The notes under the pieces were generated by a model. The model did not search any database. It was given only the letters and a program-made list of their open reading frames with translations, and had not been told where the DNA came from. Source: Eubacterium ramulus (GTDB lineage Bacteria; Bacillota; Clostridia; Lachnospirales; Lachnospiraceae). From it: DNA of 64,000 nt. Made by a program: the position numbers and the translations under genes. Each line of letters begins with the position of its first letter. The stretch's first letter is position 1. This document shows, piece by piece, positions 35,397 through 44,728 of this stretch. The stretch covers positions 26,857 to 90,856 of the forward strand of contig NZ_JRFU01000121.1 in assembly GCF_003122485.1 (NCBI RefSeq), given 5' to 3'.

Positions 35397-35645
35397 ATGG
35401 AAAACAATAATAATAACCGTGCAGTGGCATCACTGGTTTTAGGACTTGTCTCTATCGTGACATGGCTGTTCCCGATTGCCGGATATATTACAACCATTCT
35501 GGCAATTGTATTTGCAACAAAGGGACGTCACAGTGAGAAAAAAGGTATGGCGACAGCAGGTCTGGTACTTGGAATCATTTTCTTGGTAGTGACATTGCTG
35601 AATTCCATTTTTGGAGCAATCCTTGGGGTATTGGCAAATTTATAA
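35397..35645 (+). CDS. Small DUF4190-type membrane protein
   Basis: 82 residues. An Asn-rich N-terminus is followed by two glycine-rich hydrophobic helices (ASLVLGLVSIVTWLFPIAG... and MATAGLVLGIIFLVVTLL), the repeated 'A.A.LVLG' pattern of DUF4190. Function unknown. SD AGGAGGAAAG is strong. It lies 93 nt after secDF and is closed by a strong terminator, so it may be the last gene of the SCIFF/secDF transcript or independent. Confidence 0.75.
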   Translation: MENNNNNRAVASLVLGLVSIVTWLFPIAGYITTILAIVFATKGRHSEKKGMATAGLVLGIIFLVVTLLNSIFGAILGVLANL

Positions 35646-35725
35646 GCGTTTGAACGCAGGATAAGCAAAGTGATTATGTTCATGAGCAAGTAGCAGAAGC
35701 GGATTGTGAATGTCCGTTTTACTGA

Positions 35726-35762
35726 GATAGCAGTTGTAGCGATACAACTGCTATCTTTTTTC
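35726..35762 (+). terminator. Rho-independent terminator
   Basis: Perfect 13-bp stem GATAGCAGTTGTA (35726-35738) / TACAACTGCTATC (35743-35755), GCGA loop, then TTTTTTCTTT. Confidence 0.95.
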
Positions 35763-35870
35763 TTTATAGAAGAATAGGAAAAATGAGAAAAAGGATTTTT
35801 TTGCAAAATATGTCCGATTGCTTTTTGTAAAAAAGTACCAAGATATGTGAAAGAAATATTGAAAAAGTTG

Positions 35871-35891
35871 TTGTAACCATGGAAGTTACAA
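35871..35891. promoter_or_regulatory. Inverted repeat upstream of the osmoprotectant transporter operon
   Basis: TTGTAAC (35871-35877) and GTTACAA (35885-35891), perfect 7-bp arms 7 bp apart, in the 304-nt gene-free stretch 35763-36066. It may be an operator overlapping the -35 region; a TAAAAT-like -10 lies near 35912. Otherwise only AT-rich sequence was seen. Confidence 0.4.
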
Positions 35892-36066
35892 AAATACCTA
35901 GTAATTTACTCTAAAATGTAGTAAGATAGGTTGCGTCAGGCTGATATTGGCTTGCAGGATAATTGTTTTTTTGCTAATATAGGTAAGATTAAGAAAGTAA
36001 GTATCAGTAAACTTTGGCTGTTTTTATGCAGACAAGATAGAAATATCAGGAAACGGAGGAGAAGTC

Positions 36067-36696
36067 ATGCAAGCATATGTGGAATATTTTCAAACGCATG
36101 GGCAGGAGTATCTGCATATGATTTGGCAGCATGTGTATCTAAGCCTTCTGGCGGTTGCCATTGCAGCTGCGATCGGTATTCCATGCGGAATCCTGTGCCT
36201 TCGTGTGCCAAAGGTGAAAAAAATACTGACCACCGGATTCAGTGCATTACGTATAATACCAAGTCTTGCGGTGTTGGTTATTCTGATTCCGATTATGGGC
36301 GTTGGTGTGAAACCGGCTTTGACAGCGTTGGTTATTCTGGCAATCCCACCAATTCTGATCCAGACGACACTGGCTTTTTCACAGGTTCCGGCATTTATGT
36401 TGGAAGTGGCAGATGCCATGGGAATGGATAAAAAGAGAAAGTTCCGCCAGGTGGAAGTGCCGTTGGCAATGCCGGGCATTATCAGTGGTATCCGCATGGC
36501 GATGTCCGAGGTTATTGCAAGTGCGACACTGGCTGCGTATATCGGCGCAGGCGGTCTTGGTATTCTGATTTTTAATGGAATTAATCTGCTGAAAACGGAA
36601 TATCTGGTGATCGGGGGTGGAACCGTAGCGGTGATCACAATGCTTTGCAGTATGGGACTTGGCGCGATTCAGAAAAAATTGAGCCGAGCAGCTTAA
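36067..36696 (+). CDS. Glycine betaine/osmoprotectant ABC transporter permease 1 (OpuCB/OpuCD-like)
   Basis: 209 residues with about six helices and the BPD_transp_1 fold. Diagnostic segments: RIIPSLAVLVILIPIMGVGVKPAL and the coupling-helix region EVADAMGMDKKRKFRQVEVPLAMPGI. This matches OpuC/ProW-type permeases for quaternary ammonium osmolytes. SD CGGAGGAG. First gene of a four-gene operon: permease, binding protein, ATPase, second permease. Confidence 0.9.
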   Translation: MQAYVEYFQTHGQEYLHMIWQHVYLSLLAVAIAAAIGIPCGILCLRVPKVKKILTTGFSALRIIPSLAVLVILIPIMGVGVKPALTALVILAIPPILIQTTLAFSQVPAFMLEVADAMGMDKKRKFRQVEVPLAMPGIISGIRMAMSEVIASATLAAYIGAGGLGILIFNGINLLKTEYLVIGGGTVAVITMLCSMGLGAIQKKLSRAA

Positions 36697-36835
36697 CAAA
36701 TCAAATATAAAAGTAGCATATGAATTGCTAAATGTAAGGAAAACAAAGTGCAGAAGGAGAAAATTCCAGAGCATACTATCAATAGATATCATATAGAAGA
36801 ATTGTTCAAAGAATGAACTACAGGAGGAAAAAGAG

Positions 36836-37774
36836 ATGAAAAAGAAATTATTTGCAGTAATCCTTGCAGTTGCGTCTTTTGCAGCGCTTGCGGGATGCGG
36901 AAGTAACGGAACAACAGACCAGAAAGCAGATGGAAGTGCAGCAACTGAGAGCAATAGCAGTGCAAACGAGGACACTACCATTAAGATTGGAGCAAAAAGC
37001 TTTAGTGAAAGCAAAATTCTGGGCGAATTATATGCGCTGGCACTGGAAGATGCAGGTTATACCGTAGACCGTGAATTTGAGGTATCCGACAATCTGATCC
37101 ATCAGGCAGTATGCGACGGTCAGATTGATATGTATCCGGAATACACAGGTACTGCATTGCTGACCATTCTGGATCAGCCGATGGAAACAGACCCGCAGGT
37201 GACTTACGATACCGTAAAGAAAATGTATGCAGAGAACTTCAATCTGGATGTTCTGGATATGTGTGAGGCAAGCAACGGAAACGGACTGACCATGCGTGCA
37301 GACGTGGCAGAGAAATATGGCATCAAAACAATTTCAGACCTTCAGGCAAATGCAGAAAATATCCGTTTCGGTGGAACATCCGATACCTTTGAGCGTGAAG
37401 ATGGACTTCCGGGACTGGAGCAGACATACGGAACATTTAATTTCAAATCTAAAAATACCTTTGATAATTCTCTGAAATATCAGGCAATGGAAAATGATGA
37501 GGTAGACTGTGTACCGGCTTACACCACAGATGCACAGCTGAGCAGTAATGAATTTATTCTGTTAGAGGATGACAAACATTTCTGGCCTCCGTACAACATT
37601 ATCCCGGTTGTTCGTCAGGAAGTGATTGATGCACATCCGGATGTAGCAGAGATCATCAACAAGATCAGTGCAGCAATTGATACAGAGACAATGACAAAAT
37701 TAAATGCACAGGTAGACATCGACAAAGAAGAGTACGAAGATGTAGCAGCAGATTTTTACGCTACAATAAAATAG
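36836..37774 (+). CDS. Osmoprotectant (glycine betaine/choline-type) binding lipoprotein
   Basis: 312 residues. The signal peptide ends in a lipobox (FAALAGCGSNG). The mature domain is OpuAC/OpuCC-like: TIKIGAKSFSESKILGELYALALEDAGY, DGQIDMYPEYTGTALL, and DCVPAYTTDAQL. It captures the osmolyte outside the membrane for the two permeases. SD CAGGAGGAAA. The 139-nt gap from the first permease contains no gene. Confidence 0.92.
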   Translation: MKKKLFAVILAVASFAALAGCGSNGTTDQKADGSAATESNSSANEDTTIKIGAKSFSESKILGELYALALEDAGYTVDREFEVSDNLIHQAVCDGQIDMYPEYTGTALLTILDQPMETDPQVTYDTVKKMYAENFNLDVLDMCEASNGNGLTMRADVAEKYGIKTISDLQANAENIRFGGTSDTFEREDGLPGLEQTYGTFNFKSKNTFDNSLKYQAMENDEVDCVPAYTTDAQLSSNEFILLEDDKHFWPPYNIIPVVRQEVIDAHPDVAEIINKISAAIDTETMTKLNAQVDIDKEEYEDVAADFYATIK

Positions 37775-37872
37775 CAGGACTAAAGAATCAGAAAAGATGC
37801 ACAGAAACCAGACATTTTTCCATATAAAGTAGGAAGAAAATTGTCTGGAACTGTGTAGAAAGGAATAGAAGG

Positions 37873-38631
37873 ATGAGCATTGCAGTAGAATTTCAGGATG
37901 TGGTAAAACGGTTTCCGAATGCAACGGAAAACGCCGTGGATCATGTCAGTTTTCAGATTCAGGAAAAAGAAATGATCACGATTCTGGGCACTTCCGGTTG
38001 TGGAAAAACCACGCTGATGAAAATGGTGAACCGGTTATATGATCCGACTTCCGGAGAAATCCATGTATTTGGCGAAAATATCCAGAAGACAGATCCGGTG
38101 CAGCTGCGCAGAAAAATCGGATATGTGATCCAGCAGGTGGGCTTGTTTCCGCACATGACCGTTGAAAAAAATATTGCAGTGGTACCGGAAATCCTTGGAT
38201 GGGATGCCGAACGGATCCATACCAGAGTGACAGAATTGCTGGAATTGGTAAATTTGAATCCGGAACAGTATCGCAATCGTTATCCGGCGCAGCTTTCCGG
38301 CGGACAGCAGCAGCGCGTGGGACTTGCCCGCGCACTGGCAGCTGGTCCGTCATTGATGTTGCTTGATGAGCCATTTGGAGCCATCGACGCTATCAACCGG
38401 ACAAAACTGCAGGATGAATTATTGAAAATACATGAGCGTGCAGGATTGACCTGCATGTTTGTCACCCATGATGTGACAGAAGCATTGAAACTTGGAACCC
38501 GGATCATGATCATGAATCAGGGAAAAATTCAGCAGTTTGATACTGCAAAACAGATTTTGGAATATCCGGCGAATGAATATGTGGCTTCATTGCTACAGTC
38601 GGTACAGGAAGGATTAAACTTTTTCAGATGA
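37873..38631 (+). CDS. Osmoprotectant ABC transporter ATPase (short OpuCA-like)
   Basis: 252 residues. Walker A GTSGCGKTT, Q-loop QQVGLFPHMTV, signature LSGGQQQRVGLARALA, Walker B MLLDEPFGAID and H-loop VTHDV are all intact. Unlike longer OpuCA/ProV proteins (~380-400 residues) it ends right after the ATPase domain and lacks the C-terminal CBS pair that senses ionic strength. The stop overlaps the next permease start by 4 nt (ATGA). Confidence 0.92.
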   Translation: MSIAVEFQDVVKRFPNATENAVDHVSFQIQEKEMITILGTSGCGKTTLMKMVNRLYDPTSGEIHVFGENIQKTDPVQLRRKIGYVIQQVGLFPHMTVEKNIAVVPEILGWDAERIHTRVTELLELVNLNPEQYRNRYPAQLSGGQQQRVGLARALAAGPSLMLLDEPFGAIDAINRTKLQDELLKIHERAGLTCMFVTHDVTEALKLGTRIMIMNQGKIQQFDTAKQILEYPANEYVASLLQSVQEGLNFFR

Positions 38632-39284
38632 CACGTTTTATATCTTATACAACGAGACATTATGACAAGTTAATACAGGCTGTTCTGGAGCATTTCGAGA
38701 TTGTAGGGATTACACTTTTGATTTCCATCGCTCTGGCATTTATGATTTCCATGCTGGTGATGGAGCATAAGCGAATCACAACATGGATCATGCGGGTTTC
38801 CAGTATGATCTATGCGATTCCAAGTCTGGCGCTGTTTGCCCTGCTGCTGCCGGTGACGGGATTGGGCATGCAGACGGCGATTCTGGTGCTGGTGATCTAC
38901 AATCAGTTTATTCTGGTGCAAAGTTTTACCGACGGATTTACGGCGGTGGAACCAGGAGTCCTTGAGGCAGCCACTGGAATGGGAATGACCAGAAATCAGA
39001 TTTTTCGAAAAATCCGATTGCCACTGGCGTTAGATACCATGATCGCGGGAATCCATATCGCGATCATTTCTACCATTGGAATTGCGACCATTGCGTCCAC
39101 CGTCGGAGCAGGCGGTTTGGGAACCATATTATTTGAAGGCATGCGTACCCAGAATGTGGTAAAAATCGTCTGGGGAACCGTGTTGTCCATAGCGATGGTA
39201 CTAGGTGTAAATGGTATTTTAAAACTGGTAGAAAAAAGAATTAAGAAGAAACTTTACAGCAATGCAGGTCAGAAGAAGGAATAA
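38628..39284 (+). CDS. Osmoprotectant ABC transporter permease 2
   Basis: 218 residues, BPD_transp_1 fold with about six helices, containing YAIPSLALFALLLPVTGLGMQTAI and EAATGMGMTRNQIFRKIRLPLALDTMIAG. It is paralogous to permease 1, and together they form the transmembrane pair. It overlaps the ATPase gene by 4 nt, so translation is coupled. A basic C-terminal tail (EKRIKKKLYSNAGQKKE) follows the last helix. Confidence 0.9.
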   Translation: MTRFISYTTRHYDKLIQAVLEHFEIVGITLLISIALAFMISMLVMEHKRITTWIMRVSSMIYAIPSLALFALLLPVTGLGMQTAILVLVIYNQFILVQSFTDGFTAVEPGVLEAATGMGMTRNQIFRKIRLPLALDTMIAGIHIAIISTIGIATIASTVGAGGLGTILFEGMRTQNVVKIVWGTVLSIAMVLGVNGILKLVEKRIKKKLYSNAGQKKE

Positions 39285-39290
39285 AAGCCA

Positions 39291-39320
39291 TTTTCAGTAC
39301 CTGCTAAAATGCGTTATAAT
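39291..39320 (+). promoter_or_regulatory. Promoter of the methionine genes
   Basis: TTTTCA (39291-39296), 18 nt, perfect TATAAT (39315-39320). The leader to the start codon is ~80 nt, too short for an S-box or cobalamin riboswitch; only a small TCTCAGACTGAGA hairpin is visible. Confidence 0.6.
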
Positions 39321-39406
39321 ACATAGAAAATATAGGTACGTTTTTTATTTCAGTAGGTATATAGTCTCAGACTGAGATGGACCATAGATGGAATTTGGAG
39401 AAAATA

Positions 39407-41215
39407 ATGATTAGAGAATATTTAAAAGAACATATTCTGATCACAGATGGTGCCATGGGTACTTACTATGACAGAAAAAAGACAGAGAATGGAAGAATTG
39501 CAGAGGAAGCAAACCTATTGGAGCCGGAACTGATCAGCCGGATTCATGAGGAATATCTGGAGCAGGGAGCCAGACTGATCCGTACGAATACATTTGCGGC
39601 AAACCATGCCATGGCACTGAGCAAAGGCATTCATAATCGTCAGGAGCAGGATGCTTATGTGAAAAAAATAATCCAGACTGGTTGGAAACTGGCACAGGAT
39701 GCGGCACAGAAACGCCAGGAAGAAATTTTTGTGGCAGCGGATATCGGCCCGGTGGCAGAAAATCTGTTTTACGAGGATGAATTTAATGAGACAGAAGAAT
39801 ACCGTTTTTTAGCAGATTGTTTTCTGGAATGCGGGGCACAAATTTTTAATTTTGAGACATTCTCTGATATCAAAGCGGTTGCAATAGCGGCTCGCTATAT
39901 CAAAGAAAAATGCCCGGAAGCATTTGTGATGATTTCCTTTGCTGCCAATCGAAATGGATATACGACGAGAGGAATCAGTATCAGCCGTCTGTTTGCGGAG
40001 GCAGCACAGACACCGGAAATCGACAGCTATGGATGTAATTGCCTGCTTGGTGCAGCCCATATGTACAAACTGATCAAGGCGCAGAAACTGGCTACGGAGA
40101 AATATATCCAGGTATTGCCAAACAGTGGATATCAGCAGATTGTCCGTGGACAGGCAGGTCATGCGGATGGCGTGAACTATTTTGCAGAAAAAATGGAGCA
40201 GATCGCAGATCTTGGAGTAAATATCCTTGGCGGATGCTGTGGCACCACACCAAAGCACATTCGGGTGCTTTGCGAAAAACTGGCAGGAAAAGTACCACAG
40301 AAAAAACTGGCGGCAGAAAAAGGTGCAGAAGATACCGTATCTCAAACACGAAACAATCCGTTTATGGCAAAATTACAGCGTGGAGAAAAGGTCATTGCAG
40401 TGGAGTTGGATCCGCCTTTTGACCAGAATGCGCAGAAACTGATGGAAGGAGCGTTCCTGTTAAAACAGAGCAACGTGGACATTATTACTCTGGCGGATTC
40501 TCCACTGGCCAGAGCAAGAGCAGATTCTGTTTTGCTGGCTGCAAAAGTAAGTTCCATGGTGGATATTCCTGTTATGCCACATATTGCCTGCCGTGACAGA
40601 AACCGTATCAGCATGCATTCCACATTGCTGGGAGCTCATATCAACGGAATCCGCAATCTGATGATCATTACCGGTGATCCAGTTCCTTCCGGGGAGCGCG
40701 ACAATACAAAGAGTGTGTTTGACTTTAATTCTATCCGTTTTATGGATTATGTAAAAGAACTGAATCATGACATATTCCTGCAGGATGCTTTTTCTTATGG
40801 CGGTGCGCTGAATCAGAACCAGGCCAATACGGACAAAGTAATTGAGCGTATGAAGAAGAAAATTGATGCAGGTGCTTCCTGGTTTATGACACAGCCAATT
40901 TATTCTGATGAGGAAGTAGAAAAGCTGGCCAGAATGAAGCGGGAGTTGAACACAAAGATTTTATGTGGTATTATGCCGTTAGTCAGCTATCGCAACGCGA
41001 TGTTTATCAAAAACGAGATGCCGGGCATTCAGGTGCCAGATGAAATTGTGGAACAGTATCGGCCGGATATGAGCCGTGGGGAGGCAGAGGACGTGGCTGT
41101 CCGTATATCCCTGTCTGTGATGGAAAAACTGGAAAATATAGCTGACGGATTTTATTTTATGACACCATTTAACCGAGTATCGCTGATCTGCCGGATCATT
41201 GATGCGCGGAAATAG
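39407..41215 (+). CDS. yitJ: Bifunctional homocysteine S-methyltransferase/methylenetetrahydrofolate reductase (YitJ-like)
   Basis: 602 residues. The N-terminal homocysteine S-methyltransferase domain (~1-295) has ITDGAMGTYY and zinc ligands in GCNCLLG and GGCCGTTPKH. The C-terminal MTHFR domain (~320-602) has AVELDPP, MPHIACRDRN and ITGDPVPSG, which reduces methylene-THF to methyl-THF on FAD. The fusion is that of Bacillus YitJ. It precedes metH by 15 nt, so it supplies the methyl donor for MetH. The ATG at 39407 has TTGGAG 6 nt upstream; the longer in-frame start at 39377 lacks an SD. Confidence 0.92.
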   Translation: MIREYLKEHILITDGAMGTYYDRKKTENGRIAEEANLLEPELISRIHEEYLEQGARLIRTNTFAANHAMALSKGIHNRQEQDAYVKKIIQTGWKLAQDAAQKRQEEIFVAADIGPVAENLFYEDEFNETEEYRFLADCFLECGAQIFNFETFSDIKAVAIAARYIKEKCPEAFVMISFAANRNGYTTRGISISRLFAEAAQTPEIDSYGCNCLLGAAHMYKLIKAQKLATEKYIQVLPNSGYQQIVRGQAGHADGVNYFAEKMEQIADLGVNILGGCCGTTPKHIRVLCEKLAGKVPQKKLAAEKGAEDTVSQTRNNPFMAKLQRGEKVIAVELDPPFDQNAQKLMEGAFLLKQSNVDIITLADSPLARARADSVLLAAKVSSMVDIPVMPHIACRDRNRISMHSTLLGAHINGIRNLMIITGDPVPSGERDNTKSVFDFNSIRFMDYVKELNHDIFLQDAFSYGGALNQNQANTDKVIERMKKKIDAGASWFMTQPIYSDEEVEKLARMKRELNTKILCGIMPLVSYRNAMFIKNEMPGIQVPDEIVEQYRPDMSRGEAEDVAVRISLSVMEKLENIADGFYFMTPFNRVSLICRIIDARK

Positions 41216-41230
41216 TATAGGAGAGTTGAA

Positions 41231-43705
41231 ATGACAAGAGAAGAACTTTATGGACTGTTGGAAAAAGGTCCGGTATTTCTGGATGGAGCTACCGGAAGTA
41301 ACCTGCAGAAAGCAGGTATGCCAACTGGTGTATGCCCGGAGCAGTGGATCCTGGATCACCCGGATGTAATTGTAGACCTGCAGAAGCGGTATATCGAGGC
41401 GGGAACTCAGATTTTGTATGCACCGACTTTTTCCGGAAACAGAATTAAATTAGAAGAATACGGTCTGGCCGATAAAATTGTAGAGATTAATACAAAACTG
41501 GTGCAGCTTTGTAAAGAAGCGGCCGGCGACAAAGGTCTGGTTTGCGCTGATATGACGATGACTGGTGAGAGCCTGGAGCCGATGGGCGATCTGGAGCTGG
41601 AAGAACTGATTGATATTTACAAAGAGCAGGCGAAAATCCTGTATGAAGCAGGTGTAGATCTTTTTGTCGTAGAGACAATGATGAGTCTTGCGGAGACCAG
41701 AGCAGCAGTTCTGGCCATCAAAGAAACCTGTGATCTGCCGGTCATGGTATCCATGACTTTTGACGAAAAAGGAAAAACATTATACGGAAATACACCGGAA
41801 GGCTGCATGGTTGTATTACAGAGCCTTGGAGCAGACATTGTTGGTATTAACTGTTCCACCGGACCGGAGAAAATGGCAGAAATGGTTCGTCAGATGAAAA
41901 AATATGCAAACGTGCCGATTCTGGCCAAACCGAACGCAGGTTTGCCACAGATGGTAGATGGTGAAACTGTTTACGATATGGGACCGGAAGAATTTGCATC
42001 TTTCGGACCGATGCTGATGGAAGCCGGAGCATCAGTACTTGGCGGATGCTGTGGAACCACACCGGAGCACATTGCACGCCTGGTGGAGACAACAAAGGAT
42101 ATCGTGCCGGTTCCAGTAATGAAAGAGCACAAACGTGTACTTGCCTCCGAGCGTGCATTGCAGGAAATTGACATCAACGGACCGTTCCTTGTTATCGGTG
42201 AGCGTATCAATCCGACCGGAAAGAAGGCGCTGCAGGAGTCTCTGCGTCAGGGAAGCATGGATGTTGTCTGCGATATGGCAGAAGAGCAGGAAGAGATGGG
42301 TGCTCATATCCTTGATATCAATATGGGAATGAATGGAATTGATGAGAAAGCCATGATGCTGGAAGCCATTCAGGAAGTGACCATGACCACAACCCTTCCA
42401 CTTTGTATCGATTCCAGTCATGTGGACATTATTGAGGCTGCCCTGCGTCATTATCCGGGACGCGCACTGATTAATTCTATTTCACTGGAGAAAGAAAAAT
42501 TTGAAAAACTGCTTCCTATTGCAAAAAAATACGGAGCAATGTTTATTTTGCTTCCGCTGTCTGATGCAGGATTGCCAAAGGATATTGATGAAAAGAAGGA
42601 AATTATTCATAAGATTCTGGATCGTGCATTAGAACTTGGCATGTGCAAAGAAGATATTGTAGTAGATGGACTGGTGGCAACCGTAGGAGCAAATAAAAAT
42701 GCGGCTCTGGATACATTGGCAACTATTCGTTATTGCAAAGAAGAGCTGGGACTGGCAACTGTCGGCGGATTATCCAATATTTCCTTCGGATTGCCGAATC
42801 GTGGATATGTCAATGCCGCGTTTGTGACCATGGCGTTACAGAGTGGACTGACCATGGCCATTGCGAACCCATCCAGTGATATTATGATGAATCTGGCAGC
42901 AGCCAGTGATTTACTGTTAAACAAGACCGGTGCGGATCTGAATTATATCAACCGCATGGCTGAGTTTGACGCGAAAAAAAAAACTGAATCTGTAAAGAAA
43001 GCGGAAACAGTAAAACAGGATGCAAAAAAAGAAGCCACTGTTCTTGCTGAGAAAAAAACTGAGGAAACTTCCGTTGCGCACAGCGCTATTTATAAAGCTG
43101 TATTAAACGGGTCCATGAAAAATATTCTGGACGAAGTAAAAGCAGGACTTGTAGCCGGTATGGAACCAGGAGTAATTGTCAGCGAGGAGCTGATTCCGGC
43201 TATAAATGAGGTGGGAGACCTTTTTGAACAGCAGAAATATTTTCTGCCGCAGCTGATTGCCAGCGCGGAAACCATGAAGAAGGCCATTGAATATCTGGAG
43301 CCAATGTTGTCCTCAGGCGATGAGACCGGTCCGAAAGTGACCATTGTCATTGCAACCGTGGAAGGTGATATTCATGATATCGGAAAAAATCTGGTGGCAT
43401 TGATGCTGAAAAACTATGGATTTCGGGTGGTAGATCTGGGAAAAGATGTGTCAAAAGAAACCATTGTGCAGGCGGCCATTGATGAAAATGCGGATATCAT
43501 TGCATTGTCAGCGCTGATGACGACCACTATGATGCGTATGAAAGATGTGGTGGAACTGGTCAGAGAAAAAAATGTCGATGCGAAAGTGATCATCGGTGGT
43601 GCGGTTATCACGCAGAGTTATGCAGATGAGATTGGCGCTGATGGGTACTCCAAGGATGCAGCCGATGCTGTGAGACTGGTGCAACGTCTTATGGGACTGG
43701 CATAA
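41231..43705 (+). CDS. metH: Cobalamin-dependent methionine synthase lacking the reactivation domain
   Basis: 824 residues, against ~1,200 for E. coli MetH. Modules: homocysteine-binding barrel (~1-290; zinc ligands GINCS, GGCCGTTPEH), pterin-binding barrel (~315-570; GERINPTGKKALQ), a Lys/Glu/Thr-rich linker (~580-610), and cobalamin cap plus B12 domain (~615-824) with EGDIHDIGKNL giving the axial His. The AdoMet-binding reactivation domain is absent, as in many anaerobes, so reductive rescue must come from another protein. It is coupled to yitJ. A large palindromic element begins at its stop codon. Confidence 0.94.
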   Translation: MTREELYGLLEKGPVFLDGATGSNLQKAGMPTGVCPEQWILDHPDVIVDLQKRYIEAGTQILYAPTFSGNRIKLEEYGLADKIVEINTKLVQLCKEAAGDKGLVCADMTMTGESLEPMGDLELEELIDIYKEQAKILYEAGVDLFVVETMMSLAETRAAVLAIKETCDLPVMVSMTFDEKGKTLYGNTPEGCMVVLQSLGADIVGINCSTGPEKMAEMVRQMKKYANVPILAKPNAGLPQMVDGETVYDMGPEEFASFGPMLMEAGASVLGGCCGTTPEHIARLVETTKDIVPVPVMKEHKRVLASERALQEIDINGPFLVIGERINPTGKKALQESLRQGSMDVVCDMAEEQEEMGAHILDINMGMNGIDEKAMMLEAIQEVTMTTTLPLCIDSSHVDIIEAALRHYPGRALINSISLEKEKFEKLLPIAKKYGAMFILLPLSDAGLPKDIDEKKEIIHKILDRALELGMCKEDIVVDGLVATVGANKNAALDTLATIRYCKEELGLATVGGLSNISFGLPNRGYVNAAFVTMALQSGLTMAIANPSSDIMMNLAAASDLLLNKTGADLNYINRMAEFDAKKKTESVKKAETVKQDAKKEATVLAEKKTEETSVAHSAIYKAVLNGSMKNILDEVKAGLVAGMEPGVIVSEELIPAINEVGDLFEQQKYFLPQLIASAETMKKAIEYLEPMLSSGDETGPKVTIVIATVEGDIHDIGKNLVALMLKNYGFRVVDLGKDVSKETIVQAAIDENADIIALSALMTTTMMRMKDVVELVREKNVDAKVIIGGAVITQSYADEIGADGYSKDAADAVRLVQRLMGLA

Positions 43706-43912
43706 ATTCTTGTTTAGGGTAAGTTGGAACAAGCAGAAACGAACTCCAACAAGAACCTGAAAAATTTTCTGTGATCACTGCGTCGCCTATTTCCTAAGTG
43801 GAGGTGAAACCTCCACTTAGGAGATAAGCGGCGCAGCGCAGATAGAAAATCAGTCGTGCCGGCATTGGAGTTTTCTTCCAGCTTCTTTTAAAACTACCCT
43901 AAACAAGAATTT
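43704..43912. repeat. Large palindromic element D (209 bp, nested hairpins)
   Basis: Perfect 18-bp outer arms at 43704-43721 and 43895-43912, starting in the metH stop codon and ending in the stop codon of the converging gene. At the centre is a perfect 14-bp hairpin TCCTAAGTGGAGGT (43792-43805) / ACCTCCACTTAGGA (43809-43822) with a 3-nt loop. Between them are further imperfect pairs, such as CTGCG...GCGCAG and CTCCAA/TTGGAG. No coding capacity. Confidence 0.8.
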
Positions 43913-44276
43913 AAAAAAGTCCATTATTGTGAAGCGGTACGATATCCTGCACGTTATGTTCTACCACATCCCAGTGCTCAGCCAGTTTACCGTCTTCGAT
44001 GCGGTAGATATCACATACTTTATTGATTGCACCATTCTCAAGTGTGCATTTGAAGAATACATATACGATATCACCATCTTCACCAATGTGAATAATATCC
44101 ATATGCGGTTTCAGACCAAAGAAAAATTTTGTGAATTCAACAAAACCTTCTTTTCCGTCTGGTGCAGTTGGGTTGTGCTGGATGTAATTATCTTTCATGT
44201 AATCATCAAGATTTGAAATATCCCAGTTGTTAAATACTTCATCGTAAAATTTCAATACAAGTTCTTTGTTTGTCAT
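43911..44276 (-). CDS. SnoaL-like/NTF2-fold protein
   Basis: 121 residues. SnoaL-like polyketide-cyclase/NTF2 fold: ELVLKFYDEVFNNWDISNLDDYMKDNYIQHNP, FTKFFFGLKPHMDI and VCDIYRIEDGKLAEHWDVVE, the last a strong marker of this family. Members are small hydrolases, isomerases or binding proteins; the substrate cannot be told. SD TGGAGGAAA on the minus strand. Its stop lies at the end of palindromic element D. Confidence 0.85.
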   Translation of the reverse strand: MTNKELVLKFYDEVFNNWDISNLDDYMKDNYIQHNPTAPDGKEGFVEFTKFFFGLKPHMDIIHIGEDGDIVYVFFKCTLENGAINKVCDIYRIEDGKLAEHWDVVEHNVQDIVPLHNNGLF

Positions 44277-44728
44277 CGTTATTTTCCTCCAGATTTTATA
44301 TTTTGTTTATGATATGATACGGTACGGATTGAACCATTGTATGGTAGACGGTTATGGATCAATACATGTTTATCTACAGGTACATTAACATTTCTTTGTT
44401 TGTTGTATGTATCATACAGATTTGCTCGATATATTTATCATACTGGAAAGATTTTGTTTTGAAAAGATTTGTTTGTCGAAAAAAGTGAAAAAATAAAATC
44501 TATGTTTTCAACATTTGTTCAATGAAAAGAAATAGGGTGCTGATATGCGTTTTGTCCATACTTTTGACGCAATTGTGCTATTGGTACATAAAATAGTGAT
44601 TGTAAAATAAAGATAGCATATTCATGGGGATGTTTATAGATACTATTTCAATTTATGGAGACATTCAGTTTTCATAGGATATCAGCAATAAAACAGATTG
44701 TAACAGAGTTGGAGAGGAGAAGACGAAT
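44277..44728. other. 452-nt AT-rich divergent intergenic region
   Basis: It holds the upstream regions of the SnoaL-like gene (-) and the oxidoreductase gene (+). The only clear signal is the shared regulatory site at 44545-44569. No RNA gene or ORF with an SD was recognised. Confidence 0.5.
44545..44569 (+). promoter_or_regulatory. Shared regulatory site upstream of the oxidoreductase gene
   Basis: ATGCGTTTTGTCCAT (44545-44559) followed after 4 nt by TTGACG (44564-44569). The same 15-mer, followed at the same distance by TTGACA, lies on the minus strand at 47665-47651 upstream of the alpha/beta operon. TTGACG could also serve as -35, with CATAAA (44587-44592) 17 nt on. It is probably bound by the neighbouring AraC regulator. 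Confidence 0.75.

Noticed and set aside
39321..39406. SAM or cobalamin riboswitch before the methionine genes
   Set aside because: The leader is only ~80 nt and lacks the conserved helices; only a small TCTCAGACTGAGA hairpin is visible.
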